Below are positions 24,393 through 35,461 of a DNA stretch of 64,000 nucleotides, in pieces. The stretch covers positions 558,001 through 622,000 of the forward strand of contig JAIWNF010000003.1 of NCBI GenBank assembly GCA_025093555.1, given 5' to 3'. The position numbers and the translations under genes are program-made. The notes beneath the pieces are model-generated. The model was given only the letters and a program-made list of their open reading frames with translations, was not told where the DNA came from and did not search any database. Position 1 is the first letter of the stretch. Each line of letters starts with the position of its first letter. This stretch comes from Circinella umbellata (Eukaryota > Mucoromycota > Mucoromycetes > Mucorales > Lichtheimiaceae).

Positions 24393-25373
24393 ATGAAAGA
24401 AGCACTCATTAAAGCTGGTGTTCAGCATGTCATCTCGAGTACTCCCAAACCAAAAGCTCCTGGGTCTGATCTTGAAGCACTTCCAAAACAAAAGAAGCGT
24501 TATTTTTGGCAAAAGAAAGAAGACCCTCATTATTTATTGACTCCACATGAAAAGAAGATCTTACACAAAGTAAAATCTCGGGCACGTACTTTGGATTCTG
24601 GTCTCTCATGTTGTTGCTGTCAAGTTGGTATTGATCCTATTATCGGTAAGCTTCTTATTTTTATTTTATATGAAAAAAAAAATAGAGTGGGGTTTCGGTT
24701 TGGGGGATTCATATGGGTTAGTGGATAATCATTTTGCTACTATAGTTATAATTTTTTTTGGGGGGAATCAAATTTATTAATGCATAATGCTCTTATCTCC
24801 ACTTGTAGGGTTGCTACCCGTTATTGGTGATTTTGCTGGCTTGGTTTTATCGTTATATTTAGTACAAACAGCAGCAGAAGTTCATTTGCCCCAATCTGTT
24901 TTGAGTCAAATGATGATGAATATTATTATTGATTTCCTAATAGGTAAGAAAGAAATAAACGATCTTCTAAAAAAAAACATAATCGTGATATTTTATACGA
25001 TTGTGTTCCTTGTGTTACATATAAAAAATATCTTAATATTTTTTTTTTAATTTTTATAGGCATTGTTCCAGTTGTTGGAGATCTGTTAGATGTATTCTAC
25101 AAATGTAACACTCGAAATGCGGTATTATTAGAGAACTATCTTAATAAGCAACAATTGAAACGACAACAACAAGAGGCTTCAGGATTATCACCGTCTTCTT
25201 CATCATCATCATCTCATCCTCAATATCAACATCACCAACAACCGTTATTAAAACAATATCCCGAGCCATCCTCCTCATCATCATCACGTCCGCCACCTCC
25301 ACAATACCAAGATCAGAGTATTGAATTAAAACAACAAAAACCGTTACCAAAGAAAAATCCTCATCTTTATTAA
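24393..25373 (+). CDS. DUF4112-family membrane protein
   Basis: Three exons in phase: 24393-24645, 24809-24943 and 25060-25373. The conserved DUF4112 core is clear. LDSGLSCCCCQVGIDPIIG leads into the first hydrophobic segment LLPVIGDFAGLVLSLYLVQTA, followed by IIIDFLIGIVPVVGDLLDVF and YKCNTRNAVLLENYL. Both GL(I)PVxGD turns are intact. The C-terminal tail (about 75 residues) is Gln/Ser/Pro-rich with two serine runs and is probably cytosolic and disordered. The family is common in fungi and bacteria and has no established biochemical function. It is about 330 bp downstream of the dehydrogenase gene on the same strand. Confidence 0.9.
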
Positions 25374-28110
25374 TAATTATTGGAACATTTTGGCAGAATT
25401 TATTTATATCCAACAAAAATAATAGCCTCTTAATGGCACTTTTACGTATCTTTTTTTTAAAAGAAAAAGTTGGTAGAGGCAATAAAGAAAACAAATAGAA
25501 AAAAAAATGTCAAAACTATTTCATTGAAGTTCAGTATGTAATTATTATAATAAAATGGAAAATTATGTTTTTCTTCTTTCTTCTCACATTTTCGTTTCTC
25601 TTTAAAATTTTAATAATGTAATGTAACTATTTCATTATAAAGTACATACACAAACAAAAGAAGGTCATGAATACAAGTTGTTCAAAATTAAAGAAATGAA
25701 TAATTGGAATTTTGAAGTGAGAAATGAATTATCTGTTTTGATAGTCAGTATTCACAGGATGAAGTCGTTTCAATCAAATTGCAATAACCGTACTATTTTT
25801 GTATGTTGAAGAAAACAAATAACTAAATGCGTTATGATTTCATCGTCAGGTATTATTAAAAAACTGCAGGCATTAGCCTGCACTTGGCATTAAGGTTAGA
25901 CTATAAAATCTTCCGTCGGGTTTTTCCACATGAACATGCAAGAATATTTATCTCTTTATCATATGACGCTTGATTTAGCTTTTTTCTGAAGAGTCCATAG
26001 ATCGTTTTAAAACATTGAAATCCCCATTATTATGTTCCAAACCTCACACTTGAGTAGTTGCAAGCTAAATATCCAATTGATGATTTCCATACATCACCAC
26101 TCCTAATTGGTGAATACTTAATATCATAAGGTTATTACCTTGATTAACCAAGCTTTTGATTGTTGAAGTATTCGACAATCTTTAATTGCTATTTAAACCT
26201 ATCTGTTTCAAGTAACTCAACTTAGACAGAGAAGCCCATATGAACGGGGTAACTGCTACTCATGTACTCCTGAGGGATGCCAAAAGTTTTGAGTATTATA
26301 AGGATATTGTTACTGGAAACCAAAAAGCCAGCAGTTTCTTCTTGTTCTTTCTTGCACCGAAAAACAGGGCGGGCGTGCTGTGTCAATCTACTAGTGTGTA
26401 CCACACATTTGATCATTATGCCAACAAAAATAAGGCTCATTCTCTTTAACAAGCAATCAACTATTTAATTAAGGTTGACGAATGAATAACGTAAAAACTT
26501 AAACCCAGTTGAGTTGACCAAACATGTGATTGAAGATATTATATATTGAACTTTACATGGGACGAGTGTAATAAATAATATTTTCGATGGCACTACACAG
26601 TTATCTACATCCGGAAATAAAACATTGAATTTGTAGGAGTGGTCTTTGTTTTGATTTTGTCATGAACGTACCTTGGACACATATATAGATCAGTAGCATA
26701 AAAAAGCACCCGGCATTGTCACGACGTATATTATATTATATTATATTATAACAATATGATGCTTTAGATTCCATATACATGGTACTCTAATAATATATTA
26801 ATGTTGTGATCGTTGTGACAAGGTTGATATTGTATTATCGCTGCTACGTATCAACAAATACATACATAGTCCCGTTTTTTCTTTATTCTTTCATTTACGT
26901 AAATTACCAATATTTTTCGGTATATATTGGATCACTAACTCCTTGTGTTCCTACATTAAAATTAGCTTAATAATTAGACTATATCCTCTAGTAATCTGAC
27001 AATGGTATTGTAAGAAAAGATTTTTTTTTTTTTTGATTTAGTGGTTACATAAGACTGAGTAAATATTATTTACTCGTTTCATCAATGTTAATAATAATGT
27101 ATTTATGCGTAATTAATATCTTTCTACTTTTTCTCTGATGTAACCTTTATTTAAATCTAGAGATTAAAATTATGATTAATTAACTAAACGAGAGGAATTA
27201 AAGATAAAATTTAAATTATTAGTATGGTTATGATGTTAAACTTTTTGAATTCTGGAAAATTATTTTGTTTTTATCCCGGTTCATGTTTGGGGTTTTTTCT
27301 TAATCTCGTCGTAGTGGCGTCTAAATATTCTTAGTACACATATCTAGATAGTCTCACTGACCGCAGTCTATAATTATGTACTAAATCAAGTGATGGTGAG
27401 TTATCATCTACATTGATTTTTCTGGTAAATCAGGGAGAAGAATAAAAAGAAAGGGGGATCTACCAAGCTCCTGCTGTGTAAGATCGTGATATAATTTGTA
27501 TTACCCATCTGTTGTATTACATATAAGACTTATTTTTAGATTATGAGTATGTCTACAAGGGACTTATTATAATATGCTGTGGTATATAAACGTGAGGACA
27601 CGAGATTTATGATATAGATATTATTAGAGAAATATCTTATTAAGGAATAATTGAGACGAGGGTAAAAGACAAACTTCCTTAACTTGATATTTTTCTTCTA
27701 ATTCGCATTAACATTTATTACTAAAACAATCAAGCAAAATATTGTTATATTTTTCATCACTATATTCATTATTGTTACAATATTAAGAACGAAAAATTCT
27801 GTAATAAAGCAACAATATTACCGAAAAAAAAACCTCATTATTATGTGATAATAGTTAATTAATTAAATATGTAATTTTTTTTTCCGTGTTTTACAGAATT
27901 TTTATATCAATAAAGAATATATTATTATTATAGATTTACAATATTTTTTTTAGTTGGAATAATGATATGTGTGTGTGTACGAGGGAAAAGAAGAAAGTGA
28001 GAAAAAAAAACTAAATACAGTAATGTTGTGTATGTGATGTGATGTGATGTGTGGGTGTGTAGTGGTATCTTGAGGAAAAAAAAAACAGAGAAAGCGGAAA
28101 ACTAAATAAT
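25374..28110. other. 2.7-kb AT-rich spacer
   Basis: No supported gene. Contents noted: a small hairpin (tgcaggcattagcctgca) at about 25865-25882; a TATTA run at 26730-26752; a run of 14 T at about 27020; and TG-rich sequence at 28025-28065 in the 3' flank of the RhoGAP gene. The ORF at 26240-26449 has no domain and is contradicted by open frames in other phases. Confidence 0.5.
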
Positions 28111-31100
28111 TCAAGGGAATAATTGCATGGCTTGGTTAATGAGATATTCAAGGGTTGCTTTTTTATAACTCATATCAAGTAAATCTCGTGTAGCATCATG
28201 ATCTCGCATTAAAGTAGGCGCAAATACAACTGCTAAATTCCTAGTTGTCATGAGATTTTCACTACTTTGTTCATGTACACTATTATTGTAAGACAACATT
28301 GACATATGTTTTAAGTAAGGTTTGTGTGAGAAAAAAATAAATAAACAAGCAAATCAAATATAGTAACAAAAAAAAAAACTTACCGATGAAGGTGACAAAT
28401 TAACACTTTTAGGGTATCATAATTTGCCTTCGGTAATTGTTCCAATATGGCTATTACAGCATTATGTTTCGATGCGGGATCCATGGTTCCCACTTCAATC
28501 CATTTTGAGTAGAGTTCAAAAGTAAGTAAAGGATTCGGAAGCTTCCGAAAGTAATGCTTTAAAACACTGGTAACGGCACAAATATCGTTAAATTCTTCAT
28601 CATCATCTAAATCCAAAGGTAAATCACGTTCGAAAGCAAGTTGAATCGTACGCATTTGGGCAGCTCCGCCTGATTTTCGATAAATGCCTTCATAATCCAT
28701 GCCCCTCGCTTCAACTGCATCGATACATTGTTCAACAACTCGGGGTACGGATCGTGCCTCTTTGGTCACCTGTTCGGTTAGATCCAAACCAAATAAGCTT
28801 GTAGTATTACTCAAATGATCATCTAGACTGTTGCTACGCTGTTCTGTTTGCTGTTCAATGCATGCTTGTGGCGCATGACTTAGGCATTTGGCATGAGTAA
28901 TGAACCCACATCCTTGACATCGTAGATCGGATCGACCCCAAACTTTGTCATTACATACATCACAGCGTGTAGGTCTTATAAATGAAACAGGATGGAATGC
29001 ATGACGTTTGGTACCATTGGGGTTATGGTTAGCAAGTGATAATGTACTTGGACTACTGGCAATCATACCACCTGGTCCACCGGAGCCACTTGTAACTGTA
29101 CTAGACGAAGATGACGGCGATGACCAAGCATCGGTACTATTGGACTTTTTAAAGAAATTTTTAGGTTTAATTTTGAATACTTTAGGAGCTTGGGTCCCAT
29201 TAAAACTGTCTCTTGCTACAACTTTAGCCGTTGACTGCTCTTCTGATCCACGACGAATAAAACTTGTTCCTGCCATGACAGCCGCTGCTTCTCGCTCACG
29301 TTCTGTCACCCTTCGTGAAAGATCGTTGTTCATATTGGTCAATTCGGCATTCTTGGTGTTCAACATGATCATTTCATTAATCACATCGTCTCGTAATTTA
29401 GATAACTCGCGAGTTTCAAAGGCCAATGCTTCGCGTTCTGTACGAAGCGAACTCATTTCAGTTCGGATCATTCCAAGTCCAGCTTGTTGATCATCATCGG
29501 GTGTTCCCAATATGCTTCGATAACGTTTAAGTTCTTCACAAGTACGTTCCAATTCAACACGAACATTGGCCAGTCGTTCGATATCATTCTTGGCTTTGAT
29601 TATAAAACTTTCTGGGTCATTTTTTTGAGCATGTAATACTAGAGTGATTTGTTGTTGTAATTGTTGAATGGTTTTTTCATGTTGTTGTCGAATATTTATT
29701 TCTTTTGCGAATTCTTCTTTAGCGTTTTGAAATTCATCCAATGCGCGTTTACTTGCGTCCTACATAAAAAAAATTATAGTATTTGATAAATATGAATATA
29801 TGAGCATTTCATGTGATAAATAAATCAAGTAAAAAGCTTATTATAACAAGTTAAGGTACTAAAAACAGTTGTCCAACAATCTGAGAATGATATCAATATG
29901 CGAAAAAAAAAGAAGATTGGTTTTTTTGTATTTCGTGTTACCTTAATTTTTTGGAAATTTGTTTCTGTGTCCGCTAATTTACGTTTACACAATTGTAGCT
30001 GGGATTTGAGTTGAGCAACATTATCCGGTAATTCGTCCACCCCTTCTTGTTGTAGTTGTTGATTATCGGGTAACGGTGGTTCAGGAAATGCATCCATTAA
30101 TGAAGCAGATAATACACGCGATGCTTGAGTAATTCTTTTTGTACTATTATTATTCTCTTCCATAATCTTAGCTGCTTCTTGTTTAATTTTTTCATTATTA
30201 CCAAAAAACGCGGCTGTTTTAGCATCAAATACACCTAAATCTTTGGTTAAGTTGAGTAATTCGGCTGAATCATTATCAAAATATGAAAAGTTTAAGGAAG
30301 GAATATCAGGCAATGCCATATCCAATGTTTTCGTGGATGATGAAGCTGTTGTTGATGTAGATGATGACAATAATAAATTGCTTGAATTATTAATTGATGG
30401 TCGTGGAGGTCGTTGAGGAGGAGATGGTGGTAATGATGGTTGTTGTTGTGATAATGATGGTTCATCGGGAATGACTGATAATCGCTTATTATTTTCCCCA
30501 GCATTATTATTAGATGAAGAGGATAAACCTGTGGAGCGTGAAGGTGAAAGTTGGAGATAATGTTGTTGTAAAAGTGTACTGTTACGTTTTTGATTACTGA
30601 TATTATCTACTGAACTGCTTCTAGAACGAGCTGGTGTTGGAGGACCTTTGTTTTCAGTTTCCATGTAGCCAGTAACCATATCTGCATCGAATAAACGACT
30701 TGCATGACGATTGGACATATAAGGTCGTTCATTCAAGGCACCGGGACGCCGCGTCGGAATTGGTGGTGGACTACCAAGATTATTGTTGGTTGTCGGTGAT
30801 GTTGGTGATTGCTAATATAATCATAATAAATAATAAACATATTAACACAAGAAAAACAATAATAAAAAGATCAGCAAATTTTTTTTTTCAATTCCAGCAC
30901 ACATAACACTTTTCCTTCACTCCTCCTTTTTCCCGCTTGTAATTCATAAAAGACAAAAATATAATAAAAAGATAAGCAAGAAAGGAAGGAAGGGAGTGAA
31001 TCTTTATATATATTACCTGAAATCCAGACGGAATAGAAGGTAAAGATTTAGTAGCATAAGCAAGGTTATACTGCTTTTTTTTACGTTCTTTTTCTTCTTT

Positions 31101-31973
31101 ACGTTTTTGTCTTTCCAATTTACGCTTTTCGTGACACGGTGTACAATAGATCCCCTTTTGGAAATTGATCCAATAGGCATATGAAGAGAAATCGAGAGTA
31201 AGAGAACATATTAGTATTTTATTTTATTTTTTCAGTTACACCATAAATAACCATTAAAGAATCAATTTAATCACTATAAAATATTTTACCTTGTTTGTTT
31301 GAGTAAAAACCAAATCCTCGATTTTACGCTTACATGATGCACATCGAAAACAATTTGCATGATATGCTTCATCACCTATCAGATATGATTAATTTATTAT
31401 ATATATTTATTAGTCTATTATGTACACATGTTATATTTTTTTATGTATGAATAATATAATTATACTATTATTATTTAATGAAAAACAAATTATGTTATTT
31501 ATTCTTTTATTTCTTTTTGGCCTATTTTACCTGTCATGATAGCTTCATCCCGAATCACTTGTTTACAAACAAAGCAATTATAGGAACAGCTTTCACATAC
31601 TGGTCGACCGTCGCTTAATAATAATAAATTAGATTCACAATCAGCGGGACGATGGCATTTGGCACACGTAAAGCTATATAAGAAAAGTACAGTGATTATG
31701 AGTCAAATATAGTATATTTAATATAATATTATAATATGTAGTAGTATAAGAAGTTTTTAAAGAGAAAAAGGAAAATAAATCTTATTAATTTAGTGTAAGC
31801 TTTATTATTATGATGATTTATGGTTCCTGAATTTTTTTATTGTTATTTTACCAATTTAAATGAAAAAGAGCATCACCAAAAGCGATAACTGATCCCTCTT
31901 CAATATCATTATTACATCCGCTACAAGTTGGTCCATAACCTTCGTCGTCGACGAGGGATAATGTTGAAAACAT
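28111..31973 (-). CDS. Rho-type GTPase-activating protein with two LIM domains and a C1 domain
   Basis: Stimulates GTP hydrolysis by Rho-family GTPases, which control polarity and cell-wall synthesis. Exons: 31852-31973, 31531-31673, 31290-31375, 31017-31154, 29942-30811, 28384-29759 and 28111-28279, all in phase, about 968 residues. Order of parts: LIM1 (CSGCNND ... FHLNCFTCAKC ... CESC), LIM2 (CFVCKQ ... YHANCFRCASCK ... CTPCHEKRK), a long Ser/Pro/Asn-rich linker (about residues 165-430), a coiled coil (about 445-630), a C1 zinc finger starting HAFHPVSFIRPTRCDVC and ending CLSHAPQAC, then the RhoGAP domain with the arginine finger in GIYRKSGG and the closing block NLAVVFAPTLM. The C-terminus ends soon after the GAP domain. 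Target GTPase is not predictable; Rga1/Lrg1-type proteins are the closest known architecture. Confidence 0.94.
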
Positions 31974-32392
31974 CGAACGGTGTTATTGTTATTGTTATTG
32001 TTATTATTGTTGTTGCTTTTTGCGTTAAAATGGGAAAAGAAAGGGAAATAAAAGAAAGAGAAAAAGAGGAAGGGGAAAATAAAAGAAGGTGAGAACAACT
32101 TGTTAAAAAAAAAGTTATGGTAACACCATAAAAATATAGATTATAGTTTAGTGAACACAAAATGGACGAACATATATTATGGAAAACAGTTTTTGTGCAA
32201 CTGAACCGAAAAATTTATTTTCAGCATTTCAGATGTATGTAAAAGATATGTTATGTAAACGGGCTTATTTATATATACATATAAAATGTGTGTGATTGTG
32301 AGTGTGTGTATCTTTATATACTATTAATACTGATACAAAAAAAAAAAAAGTGTCTGGACTCTCTTTTTTTAATTTCTTTTTTTTCTTCTTTT
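31974..32392. other. Spacer between RhoGAP and PRELI-like genes
   Basis: 420 bp: 5' leader of the RhoGAP gene (GTTATT repeats at 31980-32015 and an A-rich stretch) and the 3' flank of the next minus-strand gene, including a GTGTGTG segment near 32290. No gene. Confidence 0.6.
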
Positions 32393-33307
32393 TCATCTAA
32401 CTAAATTCTTTTCCTTTTCTTGTTCTTGTTGCATAAATTCCATATCCAATTTTCTTCCTTCTTGTGTATTATTATGATAACAGTTTAAACATTTTGTTTC
32501 AATAGTGGATCGAAAAGGTATACGAAGTGTGGGTGATATTTTAAAATAAGCATATTGTAAGAACAAAGTCATTTTTTCTCCACCTTGTTGTTGCTGTGAA
32601 ACAATATTAGTAGTATTATCACTCTTGTCATGGTAATAGGCTCGTTCGATAGGTCCCACAAATGTACGATGATCTGTCCCCATAGGTGCTACAGGTACTT
32701 TACCGCGATATTGACTTGGATCACCTTTTACACCTCTATAAACTGTTATATCACCTACCATGGCTGTATTTCCCCAAGTTTCATTCCAAGTAACAATACG
32801 TAATTCACGTCGTTTAGCATCAATCCAAGATTCATGGCGAACTACCAATTCATTCATTCGTAAGGCACTTTTCGCAACTGTGGGAGTCTGTAAATAAACT
32901 CGTCGTACAATTCTTCGTACACCGTATTTTGGTATCACTGCTTCTTTTTTAATAGTTGTCATCTCATTATCATTATCAACATCCGGAATATTCTTATTAG
33001 ATGATATAATAGTAACAGCAACAGTATCCGAGGGTGGCAATAGTTCGGGATGGTGTTCAAGGTTTTTGGGTGGCTGACCATCTGGAAATAATTCTTGATC
33101 TTGTCCCTGATGAAAAGGTTGAATAGTCATGTTTTTAACGTTCATGTTATCTAGGTCATGTTGTGAAAAATAAGTTTCATCTAATAATATTTCAGAACGC
33201 TTAAGGATAGGGATACGCTCATGTGTTGGGTACCGCTGTTGGTTGGCTCGTACGGCTAGGTCCCATGGATAGGGGTAAAGCATAGTTGATAATGGTGTTG
33301 TGGTCAT
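32393..33307 (-). CDS. Divergent PRELI/MSF1-like protein
   Basis: Single-exon gene of 304 residues. Two blocks recall the PRELI/MSF1 domain, which transfers phospholipids between mitochondrial membranes: the N-terminal YPYPWDLAVRANQQRYPTHE (usual: PWE.V..A...KYPNP), and HESWIDAKRRELRIVTWNET followed by an ETVVYR-like DITVYR. An insertion of about 70 residues rich in acidic and Pro residues separates the first block from GVRRIVRRVYLQ, which the family usually has much nearer. The C-terminus has CLNCYHNN and a Gln/Glu-rich tail. I assign the fold by pattern only. It could be a PRELI-family paralogue that has lost its usual partners, or a lineage-specific protein. It shares a 410-bp divergent promoter with the next gene. 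Confidence 0.55.
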   Translation of the reverse strand: MTTTPLSTMLYPYPWDLAVRANQQRYPTHERIPILKRSEILLDETYFSQHDLDNMNVKNMTIQPFHQGQDQELFPDGQPPKNLEHHPELLPPSDTVAVTIISSNKNIPDVDNDNEMTTIKKEAVIPKYGVRRIVRRVYLQTPTVAKSALRMNELVVRHESWIDAKRRELRIVTWNETWGNTAMVGDITVYRGVKGDPSQYRGKVPVAPMGTDHRTFVGPIERAYYHDKSDNTTNIVSQQQQGGEKMTLFLQYAYFKISPTLRIPFRSTIETKCLNCYHNNTQEGRKLDMEFMQQEQEKEKNLVR

Positions 33308-33717
33308 ATTGTTTTAGTGTATATGTCGTGTTGGTAAATTAAAATATGAGAAGATAATCGATAATCGATGTTACAGGATATATATTAGTTTCATTGACAA
33401 GAAAAAGTGTCTGATAGTATCGACCTTTTCTTAACCCCTCTCTCTCTCTCTCTAATATATATATATATATATTATTGGTATCATTTACTTTCTGTTTATG
33501 TGATCTAAAGAAGTCATTTCTACCTCCTTTAAATATGCTTTACAAAAAAATTATTAGAAACAATGGAAAGAATTATAGAAAGTAAGAGAGATTTATTACA
33601 GTAAACTCAGATTGAACCAATAAGCATACCCTTTTTGTTTATTTTTTCCTTTTGTTTTCCCCTTTTTCTTCCTCTTTTCGATATATTTTTTTTAAAAAAT
33701 AATATATTATAACCATC
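33308..33717. promoter_or_regulatory. Divergent promoter region
   Basis: 410 bp between the PRELI-like gene (-) and the small coiled-coil gene (+). It contains a TC run followed by an AT run (about 33437-33473) and a C/T-rich stretch before the right-hand start. No specific factor site can be named; its role as a shared promoter follows from the gene arrangement only. Confidence 0.5.
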
Positions 33718-34090
33718 ATGGTCGACGATAATACTGATTTTTCAATGGATCGAGTGCCCGTTGAAGTAGCACTTGCAGCACTTCAAAAACAAGTTAAAGA
33801 ATTACAACGAATTGCCACATGTAAGAAAAATGAAATTAATTTGTTTTAAGGGGAAAGTAAAACACATCAGTTTGATATATACTTGATCAAAACAAAAAAA
33901 TAAATTGACTCCTTTATATATTTATCTATATTTAGCTGTGCCTCAATCCACATCACCCACAACATCTTCTGATAAAGTAGAAGAATTACACCAACGCATT
34001 CAAGAATTAGAAAAAGCCAATGCCAAAGCAGAATACCGTATTGAATTCTTATTACGTGCATTAGATGCTCGTGATAACAACAACAAATAA
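33718..34090 (+). CDS. Small coiled-coil protein
   Basis: Two exons, 33718-33820 and 33936-34090, in phase, 85 residues. Both exons encode amphipathic helices: VEVALAALQKQVKELQRIA, then after a short Ser/Thr/Pro loop VEELHQRIQELEKANAKAEY and a last helix ending LLRALDARD. Hydrophobic residues at heptad spacing suggest a coiled-coil hairpin or dimer. No family is recognised. The intron has GTAAG and TTTAG ends and a CTTGATC-rich middle. The protein ends 113 bp before the 3' end of RPL15, which is convergent. The regular codon structure and clean splice make a real gene likely. Confidence 0.75.
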
Positions 34091-34203
34091 AAAACCAATT
34101 TATTCTTATATTATTGTTATTATACAAAATTTCATCATCATTTATTTCATCATCATCATTATCCATGTGAATAATACCAACTTTCACCAAGTCATGGTGT
34201 TGT

Positions 34204-35226
34204 TTAACGGTAACGACGCAAAGACAAAGTGTTATTTCTCTTCCAGGTAGCACGACGACCACTACCACTTGTCTTTGTGTAAAGATGTCCTTTACCCTTG
34301 CCACGGGATTTCTTGCCAATAGCAGTAAGACCACGGGCTTCACGACGCTTATGAACAGGGTTGACGATCCAGTTGATACGAGGGTCACGACGAATGGCCT
34401 TATGAGAAGGATCAACAAGAATGACTTCAAAATATTTGTAGGTGGCATCTTGATTAATCCAGTAGGAGTTCAAGACACGTAAGTTGGCACACTTGCGACC
34501 AATACGTTCTTCAGCAGTAGAACGCAAAGAACGTTGGTATTTAAGTTGGCTTACACCTTCATTGACAGGTTTACCAAAGGTGGCACCCTTGGGAACGGGT
34601 TTCTTACGACCACCACGACGAACACGAATACGATATATAACATAACCTTGCTTGGCCTAACATTTATACTATATGTTAACGATGGGTCCAGTATATAAAT
34701 ATATATTACACTCTTCATTAATTATTGTGTTCTTACCTTATAGCCCAAGCGACGAGCCTTATCAGGTCGAGATGGGCGCGATGCACGATGAATTACATTT
34801 AATTGTCTATTTTAAACATTCCCCACAAAAAAAATTATTAACAATTATTATACTTATTCCTTTTTATCTAATTTTGGCTTGCAATTAAAACTTATTTGTT
34901 TTTCCTTGAGTGTGAGAGCTTTGATTAAACACGTTCGGGAAGGTCATTGGATGAAATATAAACAAGTTATAAAATAACAAGTATATTCAAGCCTAAAATA
35001 AGTTTTATACAAAAAACAATAACAACAATTATAAAAAAAATTGTTGGAACATTTTATGTATACCTGTATTCCCAGCATCTCACACGAAGCAAAAATCGAA
35101 AGACATCCGATTGCTTCTTTCTGTAAAGTTCCTCAATATATTTGTAGGCTATTGAAAATTTATTTAGTTAAATTGAGTTATATATAATCGAATCAGCCCT
35201 TTTTTTTTTATATACATACCACCCAT
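34204..35226 (-). CDS. RPL15: 60S ribosomal protein eL15
   Basis: Structural protein of the large ribosomal subunit. Exons 35220-35226, 35064-35148, 34737-34806 and 34204-34656 give 204 residues, exactly the standard eL15 length. It begins [18 protein letters not shown], has [11 protein letters not shown] across the second junction, then [28 protein letters not shown] and the end of the family, NTLSLRRYR. The first coding exon is only 7 nt (ATG GGT G), a common arrangement in fungal ribosomal-protein genes. The second intron (257 nt) is the longest and was searched for snoRNA C/D boxes without success. Confidence 0.98.
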
Positions 35227-35461
35227 GGTTTATATATAGATTAAGGATGGATGGATGAAAAGTTTCGATGGATGGATTTAAAGGGGGGGGGGGTATTTGA
35301 AAATAAAGAAAAAGAAAGTACTGTATAAATTTTCAACACCACCTTTTTTCGTTTCACCCCACCCAAAATCCGGCACAAATATTTATCCATAAAATCAAAA
35401 AGAATAATAATCCCAATTTGTATTCATTTTTATCTCTTTTTTTTTTTATTATTTATAAAAT

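Noticed and set aside
25865..25882. Hairpin tgcaggc-attagcctgca as a possible RNA or terminator
   Set aside because: The stem is only 7-8 bp, isolated, with no nearby gene end or RNA signature.
26240..26449. Plus-strand ORF of 69 codons
   Set aside because: Two other frames are equally open here, no domain or splice partners were found, and it lies in an otherwise empty spacer.
29008..29490. 160-codon plus-strand ORF
   Set aside because: It is antisense to the coiled-coil/C1 part of the RhoGAP gene, which has clear domain evidence.
33867..34448. 193-codon minus-strand ORF
   Set aside because: It is a shadow frame overlapping RPL15 exon 4 and the small coiled-coil gene.
34807..35063. Intronic snoRNA in the RPL15 second intron
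   Set aside because: No C (RUGAUGA) and D (CUGA) box pair with terminal stem could be found.
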